A model generated the notes under the pieces. That model ran no database searches. It was not told the DNA's origin and was given only the letters and a program-made list of their open reading frames with translations. A program made the position numbers and the translations under genes. Below are positions 38,305-47,711 of a stretch of DNA of 64,000 nt, piece by piece. Position 1 is the first letter of the stretch. Each line of letters opens with the position of its first letter. This DNA is from Streptomyces olivaceoviridis (GTDB lineage: Bacteria > Actinomycetota > Actinomycetes > Streptomycetales > Streptomycetaceae), in contig NZ_BMUI01000004.1 in NCBI RefSeq assembly GCF_014650115.1, positions 1 through 64,000 of the forward strand, given 5' to 3'.

Positions 38305-39096
38305 TCAGGTGCCCGCGAGGGGAAGTGCCGCGGCGACCAGCCTGCCGACCGCGGCGGCCTTGTCCAGCGCGTCCCGCAGCAGGTCCTCCCGGGGCTGACG
38401 CCCGATGGACCCGACCGGCGCGGCGAACATCAGCACCTGCTGGTGCTTGTTCGCGGCGGCCCGCCAGCTGTCGGTCACCTGGAGCGGCTGGTGCGCCTGC
38501 CACCAGGCCACCGGCTGCCCGCCGACCGCCGACGGCTGAAGCACCGCGTGCAGCTGGCCCACGGCCAGCAGGACCGACCAGCCGTGCAGCACCGGAGGGA
38601 CGGACGCCAGCTCGGCCACCGGCATGAAGCCCTGCTCGATGAGCAGCGGCAGGAAGTCGTCGCCCGTCCCGGTGGTGCCCGGACGGACGATCGGCGAGGT
38701 CGGCTCGACGACGAGCGCGGGGTGCAGTTCCCCGTCGACCAGGACGAGTCCGCTGGTCACGCCGAGCACCGCCTGCTCGGGCACGGAGGTGCGCGGCTCA
38801 CCGCCGGCCGGGTCGCCGCCGACGGCGCCGATGGAGCGGACGGCGCCCTGGAGCTGTTCCTCCGTCACCTGGACGACCTGCGAGGGCAGACAGCTGGCGT
38901 GGGCGAAGGCGAGGACGGCGGTCTCGTCGCCGACGAACAGAACGGTGCTGGTGCGCTCCTGCTCGGAGTCGCCCGGGGTGCGACAGGACGTGCAGTCGTA
39001 ACTGCCCGGGGCGTTCTCTCCGGCGAGCAGCCGGTCGGCTTCTTCGTCGCCGATCTCGGCGCGTACGGCGTCGCTGACGTCGAGCATGCGCGGCAC
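38305..39096 (-). CDS. conserved hypothetical protein
   Basis: This 263-aa soluble protein has no domain I can name. It contains a CTSC pair near residue 35 (YDCTSCRTPGDSEQERTSTV) and a C-x-P stretch HASCLPSQVV that together could bind a metal, and a C-terminal helical stretch. GTG 39096 is the chosen start (VPRMLDVSDAV); the ATG three codons later is an alternative. It probably shares a transcript with the small gene downstream on the minus strand. Confidence 0.7.
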   Translation of the reverse strand: MPRMLDVSDAVRAEIGDEEADRLLAGENAPGSYDCTSCRTPGDSEQERTSTVLFVGDETAVLAFAHASCLPSQVVQVTEEQLQGAVRSIGAVGGDPAGGEPRTSVPEQAVLGVTSGLVLVDGELHPALVVEPTSPIVRPGTTGTGDDFLPLLIEQGFMPVAELASVPPVLHGWSVLLAVGQLHAVLQPSAVGGQPVAWWQAHQPLQVTDSWRAAANKHQQVLMFAAPVGSIGRQPREDLLRDALDKAAAVGRLVAAALPLAGT

Positions 39097-40338
<1,242 letters not shown>

Positions 40339-40351
40339 GCCCGGCCCGCAG

Positions 40352-40393
40352 GCGGACCAGCCGCTGTTCCCAACGGGGACGGCGGCTGTCCGC
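40352..40393 (+). terminator. terminator hairpin of the Rpf-LysM gene
   Basis: GCGGAC-C-AGCCGC (40352-40364) pairs with GCGGCTGTCCGC (40382-40393), 12 bp with one bulged C, 14 bp after the stop codon. Confidence 0.6.
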
Positions 40394-40932
40394 GTTCCCG
40401 GGCGGACTCGGGCCCGGGTGGGAGACCTCGGCACGCCTGTCGCGCCCGCTCCCGCTGCTCCGGGCGCACCGCGAGTGGTCGGCCGGTGCCGGGGGCCGGC
40501 ACGGGGGACTTCAGCCCGCGGCACGCGCACCCGCGAGCCGCCGTCCCGGGCCTCGCCGGGCGTGCGTTCCGACAGGGGGAGTCCGGCGATTGTGTGCTGA
40601 ATCCGTGAATTTCCTACGTGGCGTCAGCCGCCGCCGGGCCACTGCGGATTGCGCGGACAATCGCGTCCCCGGGCCCGTCCCGATCCCCACTGCGGCACTT
40701 TCCGCCGGGTAATTCGGAGCGGCCCTCCGGCACGCGTGAATTCTGTTCGATTACCCCGGCGGGCCGAACGGAAACCCCCGTTCGTGTGACACTCGCCGTG
40801 GCGGACGATGATGTGACCGCGGCCGAAACGGGATCGCGGTGGCTGTGACAGAAGTGTGACGGGAACCGGATACGGTCCTTACCCGTCTGTGCCCGGCTTC
40901 CGTCACCGCCGGTTGCGGCCTAGCGTGGCCGC
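40394..40932. other. 539-bp intergenic region with no supported gene
   Basis: After the terminator hairpin the sequence drops in codon bias and includes comparatively AT-rich patches (around 40590-40620 and 40735-40760). The short open frames here have atypical composition and no ribosome-binding site. The last ~100 bp must hold the promoter of the I78 gene; no clear consensus was found. Confidence 0.4.
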
Positions 40933-41148
40933 ATGGCACCGATTCCCACTCCGTCAGCGGAGCCCCAGGACAGCCCGGACGGGTACGTCGGCCTCGACGC
41001 GGCGCACGCCGAACGGCTCGCGCGGCAGCGCGGCTGGTCGACGGTGCGGTCGCTGCCGCCGGGCGCGATCATCACCATGGAGTACCGGGCCGGACGGCTG
41101 AACTTCGAGGTACGGGACGGCCGGGTGGCCCGCGCCTGGAAGGGCTGA
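40933..41148 (+). CDS. I78 family peptidase inhibitor
   Basis: This 71-aa protein fits the proteinase-inhibitor I78 family: GLDAAHAERLARQRGWSTVR, followed by PPGAIITMEYRAGRLNFEV with the reactive-loop-like segment and a final Trp-Lys-Gly. Members inhibit serine proteases. No signal peptide is present in this version. A strong hairpin follows the stop. Confidence 0.8.
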   Translation: MAPIPTPSAEPQDSPDGYVGLDAAHAERLARQRGWSTVRSLPPGAIITMEYRAGRLNFEVRDGRVARAWKG

Positions 41149-41175
41149 CCGGCCCGGCCCCCGGGTGAATACGCG

Positions 41176-41208
41176 GAAGGCCCCGCTCCGGGCAGGAGCG
41201 GGGCCTTC
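41176..41208. terminator. bidirectional terminator hairpin
   Basis: A perfect 14-bp stem (GAAGGCCCCGCTCC, 41176-41189, with 41195-41208) closes a 5-nt loop, between the I78 gene (+) and the PAP2 gene (-). Confidence 0.8.
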
Positions 41209-41259
41209 GTCGTGCCGTGGGGCGGTGGTGCGTACCGGACCCCGTGCCGATGTGGTCCG

Positions 41260-42285
41260 TCAGCCGCCGGTCAGCGGCCGGGCCGGCTGGGACGTGCCGC
41301 GCGGGAGGCGGTCGGCGTGCGGCGGGCGGCGGCTGCCCGCCGGGGTGACCGGGGTGCGTTCCGAACGGGCCGTGTGCGGTCCGGGCGCGAGGTGCGCCAG
41401 GCCCCGGGAGGACCGGGTGGAGGCCACCGGCTCGCGGGCCGGCGTCGGCTGCTCGGCCGGCAGGTTGCGCGGCTTGAGCAGCACCGGCGTGACCGGCACG
41501 GCCGGTTCGGGCGCCGGCAGGCCGCGGCGGGCGCGCAGGCGGTCGCGCAGGTCGAAGAGCCACAGCTCGGCCTTGGCGATCAGCGGCTCGAACCAGGGCA
41601 GGGCGAGCAGGATCAGCAGACCGGCGGCCCAGCCCAGCAGCACGTCGCTCAGCCAGTGCGTACCCAGGTAGACGGTGGTGAGGCCGACGCCGAGCGAGGT
41701 GACCGCGGAGAGGGCCGACAGCCAGCGGCGCGCCGTCGGGGTGGAGGCCAGATACGCCAGGATTCCCCAGGTCACCACCGCGTTGGCGGTGTGGCCGCTG
41801 GGGAATATATCGCCGCCCAGGCCCATCTCGTTCGAGCCGATCGCGGTCGCGTAGTGCGGACCGAGCCGCCCCATGCCGAGCTTGGCGGCGCCGACCGTGA
41901 TGTTCAGCAGGAGCAGCGAGGTGGCCAGGGTGAGCAGCGGGCGGAGGGTGTGCTGCCGCCAGGAGCGCCAGCCGAGCCAGGCCGCGACCATCACGGCGGT
42001 GGGGCCGCGCTGGCCCAGCACCACGTAGTAGTCGAGGAACGCGTGGATCTCGGGCCACTGCTGGTACGGCCGGAAGAACATGACCTGCCAGTCCAGCCGG
42101 ACCAGCCAGGAGGTCGTCACCACGGCCCACACGATCGCCAGGTAGAAAGCCAGGGTCGCGGAGAACAGAACGACCCGGTGCCGGCTCATCCTCGGCACAT
42201 CGATGTGGGCCGGTCGTTCCGGCTCACGGTCCAGCCTGGCGAACACCCGGTCCAGACGCCGGGTGAGGTTTCGTTCGGTACGCAC
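41260..42285 (-). CDS. PAP2-family membrane phosphatase-like protein
   Basis: This 341-aa protein has about six TM helices and a Pro/Arg-rich cytosolic tail (~230-341). Catalytic histidines are present in FPSGHTANAVV and GTHWLSDVLLGW. Motif 1 reads KLGMGRLGP rather than K-x6-RP, and motif 3 reads TTVYLGTHWLSD rather than SR-x5-H-x3-D. The phosphate-binding arginines are therefore missing, and activity on the usual lipid phosphates is uncertain. GTG 42285 gives VRTERNLTRRLDRVF; the frame upstream has no coding character. Confidence 0.83.
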   Translation of the reverse strand: MRTERNLTRRLDRVFARLDREPERPAHIDVPRMSRHRVVLFSATLAFYLAIVWAVVTTSWLVRLDWQVMFFRPYQQWPEIHAFLDYYVVLGQRGPTAVMVAAWLGWRSWRQHTLRPLLTLATSLLLLNITVGAAKLGMGRLGPHYATAIGSNEMGLGGDIFPSGHTANAVVTWGILAYLASTPTARRWLSALSAVTSLGVGLTTVYLGTHWLSDVLLGWAAGLLILLALPWFEPLIAKAELWLFDLRDRLRARRGLPAPEPAVPVTPVLLKPRNLPAEQPTPAREPVASTRSSRGLAHLAPGPHTARSERTPVTPAGSRRPPHADRLPRGTSQPARPLTGG

Positions 42286-42523
42286 CCAATCGACGTTACA
42301 GCGAGTGAGCGGTGTTCCCGGTCGAAACAGCGTCTTTGTGATGACGATGTGATGTGGGAAACCTCTCAAGGGCGGGCCGAATTCCCGGGATTCCGCAATC
42401 CTGTGAGTCCGATCGGGCCAATTCCTTTGATCATGCCGGGTGTTGTTTATGCGGCGCTTATGAATGTGTTAACCCGGTCCTGGCGCGGAATTCTCCGGGG
42501 CGTCATCGGACGGCCCCGGTCGA

Positions 42524-43747
42524 TCATGGTGGTCCGGAACCGTTCAGCCAGAACGCCCCGTAGACCGCCGCCGCGACCGCCAACCCCGCCGTGAGCAGGG
42601 CCGATCGGGGTACGCGCGGCCGGGCCAGGGCGCGGGCGAGCGGCAGCAGCAGCGGGAACGCGGGCATCAGCAGCCGCGGCTTGGAGCCGAAGTAGCTCGA
42701 CGCGCACAGGGCGAGGACGAGCACGACGCCCGTGTAGACCAGCAGTTCGACCGGCTGGCGCGCGCGGACCCCGGTGACGTACAGCCAGATGAGCAGGGCC
42801 ACCCCGGCGATCAGGCCGAGGCCGGCGAGAGCGGACGGAAATGACGTGAACTTGTCGGCCACGAAGCGGGCGAAGGCGTAGCCGCCGTCGAACCCGTTGC
42901 GCCATCCGGCCTGCACGTCCAGATAGCCGAGCGGGCCCTCCCCGGTGCGGTGGCCGACCCAGAGGACGTAGCCGGCGGCCCCGAGCGGAGCGAGCAGCAT
43001 GCCGAGCGCGCGCCGCCGGCCGGGGGCGTACGGGGCGCCGGACGCGCCGGGGGTGGGCGCGGGCGCGTGTCCGTCATGGTGCGCGCCCGGCGTGTGCTGC
43101 GCGCCGCGCTCTCGCCCGAACGAGACCACGCCCGCCGCCCACACCGCCGCGACCACGGCCACCCCCACCGGCCGGGTCAGCCCGGCCAGGGCCGCCAGGG
43201 CGCCCGCGCTCACCCACCGCCCGGTCAGCACCGCGTACAGCGACCAGGCCGCCAGCGCCGTGAACAGCGACTCGCTGTACGCCATCGACTGCACGATCCC
43301 GACCGGCAGCACCGCCCACAGCAGCACCGCGCACACCGCGGTCCGGGGGCCGTACACCCGGTCCGCGACCGCGAAGATCCCGGCCGCGGCGGCGAGCGAG
43401 GCCACGAGGCTCACCACGAACCCGGCGCCCGCGTACGACAGCGGGGTGACCGCGTGCAGCAGCCGCTCCAGCCAGGGCAGCAACGGGAAGAAGGCCAGGT
43501 TGGAGTGGACGTCCCCGTTCGGCAGCCGCACCACGTAGCCGTACCCCAGTTCGGCGACCCGCGTGTACCAGAGCGAGTCCCAGCGCGCGGTCAGCAAGGT
43601 GAACGCGCTCTTGCCGCGCGCGGCGCTCCACACCGCCAGCACCACCAGCCCCAGGGCGCGGACGGCCGCGTAGCCCAGGAGGGCCGGGGCCGCCCGGCGC
43701 GGAAGAGGGGCGTGGGGCGGGGCCACACGCGTCGCGAGATCGGTCAC
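42524..43747 (-). CDS. PIG-V/GT-C type mannosyltransferase-like membrane protein
   Basis: This 407-aa polytopic protein (about 10-11 TM helices) has a first lumenal loop with TARWDSLWYTRVAELGYGY, the Asp motif of PIG-V-like GT-C glycosyltransferases that use polyprenyl-phosphate-linked mannose. An Arg/His/Ala-rich cytoplasmic loop lies at ~210-245. It may add a sugar to cell-surface lipid or protein. GTG 43747 leaves a 261-bp divergent spacer to the MFS gene. Confidence 0.75.
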   Translation of the reverse strand: MTDLATRVAPPHAPLPRRAAPALLGYAAVRALGLVVLAVWSAARGKSAFTLLTARWDSLWYTRVAELGYGYVVRLPNGDVHSNLAFFPLLPWLERLLHAVTPLSYAGAGFVVSLVASLAAAAGIFAVADRVYGPRTAVCAVLLWAVLPVGIVQSMAYSESLFTALAAWSLYAVLTGRWVSAGALAALAGLTRPVGVAVVAAVWAAGVVSFGRERGAQHTPGAHHDGHAPAPTPGASGAPYAPGRRRALGMLLAPLGAAGYVLWVGHRTGEGPLGYLDVQAGWRNGFDGGYAFARFVADKFTSFPSALAGLGLIAGVALLIWLYVTGVRARQPVELLVYTGVVLVLALCASSYFGSKPRLLMPAFPLLLPLARALARPRVPRSALLTAGLAVAAAVYGAFWLNGSGPP

Positions 43748-43813
43748 GGGCTCGATTATCGACCGCGCGCTCCACCGGACCTCTCGCCGGGGTCAGGGTC
43801 AAGAGGGGCTGAC

Positions 43814-43827
43814 GTGGCGTACGCCAC
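43814..43827. promoter_or_regulatory. perfect 14-bp palindrome in the divergent MFS/mannosyltransferase promoter region
   Basis: GTGGCGTACGCCAC is fully self-complementary. A second near-palindrome, GTGACGAGTCAC, occurs at 43888-43899. Both lie in the 261-bp spacer between the two divergent genes and are candidate operators of a TetR/MarR-type repressor, none of which is encoded next door. Confidence 0.45.
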
Positions 43828-44008
43828 ACGGGTTCCCTCCGGTGGGTGAGAGGTCCGCCACGTGACCGCGCGGCGGACTCGCGTACTGTGACGAGTCACC
43901 CGCGTGGGTTCGCGCGGGCCGGAGACACCGCTCCTCTCCGGCCGTACGACAGGGGGTCCCCGCCCCGTCGGTCCGCCCCGCACGAGGGAGCATCTGGGAG
44001 GTACGTAC

Positions 44009-45664
44009 ATGTCCGGGACGACCACGGCTGCCGTCCGGCCGCGCCGTCGGGCCCCCGGGGCAGGTGCCAACCGCTGGGTCGTCCTCGTCGTGCTCTGCGT
44101 CAGCCTGCTGCTCGTCGCGCTCGACGCGACCGTGCTGCACGTGGCGGTCCCCGCCGTCACCGAGGACCTCAAGCCCGGCGCCATCGAACTGCTCTGGATC
44201 GTCGACGTCTACCCGCTGGTCTGCGCCTCGCTGCTGATCCTCTTCGGCACCCTCGGCGACCGGGTCGGCCGCAGACGCGTCCTGCTGCTCGGCTACGCCC
44301 TGTTCGGGGTGGCCTCCGCCGTGGCCGCGTTCGCACCGACCGCCGAGACGCTCATCGCCGCCCGCGCGCTGCTCGGTGTCGGCGGCGCCATGATCATGCC
44401 GGCCACCCTGTCGATCCTGCGCCAGGTCTTCCCCGACCGGCGCGAGCGCGCCCTCGCCATCGGCGTCTGGAGCGCGGTCGCGGCGGTCGGCGCGGCGATC
44501 GGACCGCTGCTCGGCGGCTTCCTGCTGGAGCACTTCTGGTGGGGCGCGGTCTTCCTGGTCAACATCCCGCTGATGCTGGTGAGCCTGCCGGTGGGCCGGA
44601 TGCTGCTGCCCGAGTCCCGGGGCGACCGCGAGGGCCCCTGGGACGTGACCGGCGCGCTGATGGCGGCGGCCGGGCTGTTCGGCGTGGTCTTCGGCGTGAA
44701 GCGGCTCGGCGGCGGGGAGGCGGTCGCGAGCCCCGTCACCGTGCTGCCGCTGCTGACCGGCGCCGCCCTCCTCTTCTTCTTCGTACGGCGCCAGCGGCGG
44801 CTCCCGCATCCGCTGGTGGACCTGCGCATGTTCCGCCGGCCCGCGTTCAGCACCTCGGTGGGCTGCATCGTGCTGGCCATGCTCGCGCTGGTCGGCCTGG
44901 AGCTGATCGCCGCCCAGTACCTGCAACTGGTGCTCGGCCTGTCACCGTTGCAGACCGGCCTGAGGCTGCTGCCCCTCACCCTCGCCGCGATGGCGGCCGG
45001 CCTCGCGGGCGCGCGCATGCTGCGCCGCTTCGGACCGCGCCGCATGGTGTGCTTCGGCTTCTGCCTGACGGCGGCGGCGGTGCTGACGCTGACGGGCATG
45101 GGCGGCACCGACGACCCGACGCTGCTGCTGGCCGGCTTCGTGCTGCTGGGCTTCGGCCTGGAGACCACGCTCTTCGGGGCCTATGAGTCGATGCTCAGCG
45201 AGGCCCCGGCCGACCAGGCCGGCGGCGCGGCGGCGATCGGCGAGACGGCGTACCAGCTCGGGGCCGGTATCGGCATCGCGCTGCTGGGCAGCGTGATGAA
45301 CGCGGCCTACGCGCCGGGCCTGCGGTCGGTGCCGGGCGTGCCGCGGCCCGCCTCGGACGCGGCGGGCCACTCGCTCGGCGAGGCCTACGAGGTCGCCGGA
45401 CGGCTCGGCGGCCCGGCCGGGACCGCGCTGCGCCGTGCCGCGCGGGACTCCTTCGTGCACGGACTGCATGTGACGCTGCTGGCGAGCGCGGCCCTGTTGC
45501 TGCTGGGCGCGGTGATGGCACTGCGGCTGCCGTGGCTCATGCAGTGCGGCGAGGAGCCGGCGGGCGGGAAGTCGGCGGGCGGCGAACCGGCGGGCGGCGA
45601 GCCCGCGCTGCCGTCGCCGCGCGAGGCGGAGGCGGCGGCCGGGAAGCCGCGGGTCACCGCCTGA
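44009..45664 (+). CDS. MFS drug efflux transporter (DHA2, 14 TM)
   Basis: This 551-aa EmrB/QacA-type pump has RWVVLVVLCVSLLLVALDAT (TM1 with antiporter Asp), the motif A loop GDRVGRRRVLLLGY and the motif C helix WSAVAAVGAAIGPLLGG. It exports hydrophobic compounds by proton exchange. ATG 44009 has a good GGGAGGT (43996-44002). The C-terminal tail carries GGKSAGGEPAGGEP repeats. The flanking palindromes suggest repressor control. Confidence 0.9.
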   Translation: MSGTTTAAVRPRRRAPGAGANRWVVLVVLCVSLLLVALDATVLHVAVPAVTEDLKPGAIELLWIVDVYPLVCASLLILFGTLGDRVGRRRVLLLGYALFGVASAVAAFAPTAETLIAARALLGVGGAMIMPATLSILRQVFPDRRERALAIGVWSAVAAVGAAIGPLLGGFLLEHFWWGAVFLVNIPLMLVSLPVGRMLLPESRGDREGPWDVTGALMAAAGLFGVVFGVKRLGGGEAVASPVTVLPLLTGAALLFFFVRRQRRLPHPLVDLRMFRRPAFSTSVGCIVLAMLALVGLELIAAQYLQLVLGLSPLQTGLRLLPLTLAAMAAGLAGARMLRRFGPRRMVCFGFCLTAAAVLTLTGMGGTDDPTLLLAGFVLLGFGLETTLFGAYESMLSEAPADQAGGAAAIGETAYQLGAGIGIALLGSVMNAAYAPGLRSVPGVPRPASDAAGHSLGEAYEVAGRLGGPAGTALRRAARDSFVHGLHVTLLASAALLLLGAVMALRLPWLMQCGEEPAGGKSAGGEPAGGEPALPSPREAEAAAGKPRVTA

Positions 45665-45715
45665 CCTCCTCTGGACGTGCGGGACACTGCACCGTAACGT
45701 CGGCCGGAGAGCCGT

Positions 45716-45732
45716 AACTAGCGTTGCTAGTT
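45716..45732. promoter_or_regulatory. perfect inverted repeat upstream of the acyl-CoA dehydrogenase gene
   Basis: AACTAGCGTTGCTAGTT has perfect 7-bp arms around GTT and stands 44 bp before the ATG at 45777. Its form is that of a TetR-family operator, common before acyl-CoA dehydrogenase genes in actinomycetes. No regulator gene is adjacent. Confidence 0.6.
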
Positions 45733-45776
45733 TTGCCGACGTCCCGTGTGACGTCCCGTGTTCCGGAGGGTGTTCC

Positions 45777-46967
45777 ATGTCCGCGTCCGCGAAGCTGCCC
45801 CCGTTCGATGCCGCCGACCCGCTCGGGATCGACGACCTGCTGGAGCCGGAGGACCTGGCCGTCCGGGACACCGTCCGCGCGTGGGCGGCCGACCGTGTGC
45901 TGCCGTACGTCGCCGACTGGTACGAGAAGGGCGAACTGCCCGGCATCCGGGACCTCGCGCGCGAACTCGGTTCGATCGGCGCCCTCGGCATGTCCCTCAC
46001 CGGCTACGGCTGCGCGGGCGCGAGCGCCGTCCAGTACGGCCTGGCCTGCCTGGAACTGGAGGCGGCCGACTCGGGCATCCGGTCGCTGGTCTCCGTGCAG
46101 GGCTCCCTCGCGATGTACGCCATCCACCGGTTCGGCAGCGAGGAGCAGAAGCTCCAGTGGCTGCCGCGCATGGCGGCCGGCGAGGTGATCGGCTGCTTCG
46201 GGCTGACCGAGCCCGACCACGGCTCCGACCCCGCCTCCATGCGCACCCACGCGAAGCGGGACGGCGACGACTGGGTGCTGGGCGGCCGCAAGATGTGGAT
46301 CACCAACGGCTCCGTCGCCGGGGTGGCCGTCGTCTGGGCGCAGACCGAGGAGGGCATCCGCGGCTTCGTCGTCCCCACCGACAGCCCCGGCTTCTCGGCA
46401 CCGGAGATCAAGCACAAGTGGTCCCTGCGCGCCTCCGTCACCAGCGAACTCGTCCTGGACGACGTACGGCTGCCCGCCACGGCCGTGCTGCCGGAGGTCA
46501 CCGGGCTGCGCGGACCGCTCAGCTGTCTGTCGCACGCCCGCTACGGCATCGTCTGGGGCGCGATGGGCGCCGCGCGCAGCAGCTTCGAGGCGGCCCTCGA
46601 CTACGCCAGGTCACGGGAGCAGTTCGGGCGGCCCATCGGCGGCTTCCAGCTCACCCAGGCCAAGCTCGCCGACATGGCGGTGGAACTGCACAAGGGGATC
46701 CTGCTCGCCCACCATCTGGGGCGGCGGATGGACGCCGGCCGCCTGCGTCCCGAGCAGGTCAGCTTCGGCAAGCTCAACAACGTCCGCGAGGCCATCGAGA
46801 TCTGTCGTACGGCGCGGACGATCCTCGGTGCCAACGGGATCTCCCTGGAGTACCCGGTGATGCGGCACGCGACCAACCTGGAGTCGGTGCTCACCTACGA
46901 GGGCACCGTCGAGATGCACCAGCTCGTGCTGGGCAAGGCGCTCACCGGGCTCGACGCCTTCCGGTGA
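45777..46967 (+). CDS. gcdH: acyl-CoA dehydrogenase, glutaryl-CoA dehydrogenase type
   Basis: This 396-aa flavoprotein has CFGLTEPDHGSDPASM, KMWITNGSVAGVAVVW and, near the C-terminus, TYEGTVEMHQLVLGKALTG, whose Glu is the catalytic base as in glutaryl-CoA dehydrogenase. GIRSLVSVQGSLAM contains the Arg typical of the glutaryl subgroup. It probably oxidises and decarboxylates glutaryl-CoA to crotonyl-CoA in lysine/tryptophan breakdown; a broader short-chain specificity is possible. ATG 45777 follows GGAGG. Confidence 0.87.
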   Translation: MSASAKLPPFDAADPLGIDDLLEPEDLAVRDTVRAWAADRVLPYVADWYEKGELPGIRDLARELGSIGALGMSLTGYGCAGASAVQYGLACLELEAADSGIRSLVSVQGSLAMYAIHRFGSEEQKLQWLPRMAAGEVIGCFGLTEPDHGSDPASMRTHAKRDGDDWVLGGRKMWITNGSVAGVAVVWAQTEEGIRGFVVPTDSPGFSAPEIKHKWSLRASVTSELVLDDVRLPATAVLPEVTGLRGPLSCLSHARYGIVWGAMGAARSSFEAALDYARSREQFGRPIGGFQLTQAKLADMAVELHKGILLAHHLGRRMDAGRLRPEQVSFGKLNNVREAIEICRTARTILGANGISLEYPVMRHATNLESVLTYEGTVEMHQLVLGKALTGLDAFR

Positions 46968-46981
46968 GCCCCGGTGCGCAG

Positions 46982-47007
46982 GGCGGGGCCGGTGCGGCGG
47001 CCCCGCC
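46982..47007. terminator. bidirectional terminator hairpin
   Basis: GGCGGGGCC (46982-46990) pairs with GGCCCCGCC (46999-47007) around an 8-nt loop. It fills the 40-bp space between the convergent gcdH and sepF-like genes. Confidence 0.7.
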
Positions 47008-47445
47008 TCAGCTCTGGTTGAAGAAGCCGTCCGAGCGGTGGGCGGACGCCTCGCCGCTGATGATCTCGGTGTCGGCCGGGGTGAGCAGGAACACCCGGTT
47101 CGAGACGCGGTCGATCGAGCCGCGCAGACCGAAGATGAGCCCCGCCGCGAAGTCCACGACCCGCTTGGCGTCGCCGGGCTCCATGTTGGTGAGGTTCATG
47201 ATGACCGGGACGCCGTCCCGGAACAGCTCGCCGATGGCGCGGGCGTCCCGGAAGCTGTCCGGGGTCACCGTGCCGATCCGCCGGCCCTTGTCCTCGGCCG
47301 TGTCCGTGGCCACCTTCACCCGGGGGTCGGTGACCCAGGCGTCCCCGGACTCGGTGCCCTCGGAGTAGTCGTCGTCGTAGTAGCGCTCGTCATCGTTGTC
47401 GTCGACGAGGCCGAGCCACGCACTCGCCTTGCGTACCGATCCCAT
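47008..47445 (-). CDS. sepF: SepF-family cell division protein (paralogue)
   Basis: This 145-aa protein has a SepF-like N-terminal helix ([20 protein letters not shown]), an acidic linker, and the C-terminal SepF domain: [20 protein letters not shown] and [16 protein letters not shown], then [11 protein letters not shown]. SepF anchors FtsZ to membranes. Streptomyces carries several SepF paralogues, and this copy is away from the ftsZ cluster, so it is likely an accessory one. It starts with ATG 47445. Confidence 0.9.
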   Translation of the reverse strand: MGSVRKASAWLGLVDDNDDERYYDDDYSEGTESGDAWVTDPRVKVATDTAEDKGRRIGTVTPDSFRDARAIGELFRDGVPVIMNLTNMEPGDAKRVVDFAAGLIFGLRGSIDRVSNRVFLLTPADTEIISGEASAHRSDGFFNQS

Positions 47446-47711
47446 GGACGCCTCCTCTCACAGCGGTCCTTCTTGCTTTCCGCATCCCTATGGTCATCCA
47501 TGATGCGGACGGCGCGCCAAGTGGATAGACGCCGCGCGGGGGGTTTGTGACGGTACTGGTGCACAGCGGATCCGTCGAGAGTCCTTGTGCCCCAAGGGGC
47601 GAGACTCATACGGCTGCTGACTGAGAGTGAAATATGATTGTCTGCGGCGGACGGGTGATGCACGGTGCGTACGGGTGAACGCCAACGTCGTATCACAGTA
47701 CGGGGGATGTT

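Noticed and set aside
41212..42594. A 460-codon plus-strand frame opposite the PAP2 gene
   Set aside because: It is antisense to a membrane protein with recognised motifs and has charged low-complexity composition.
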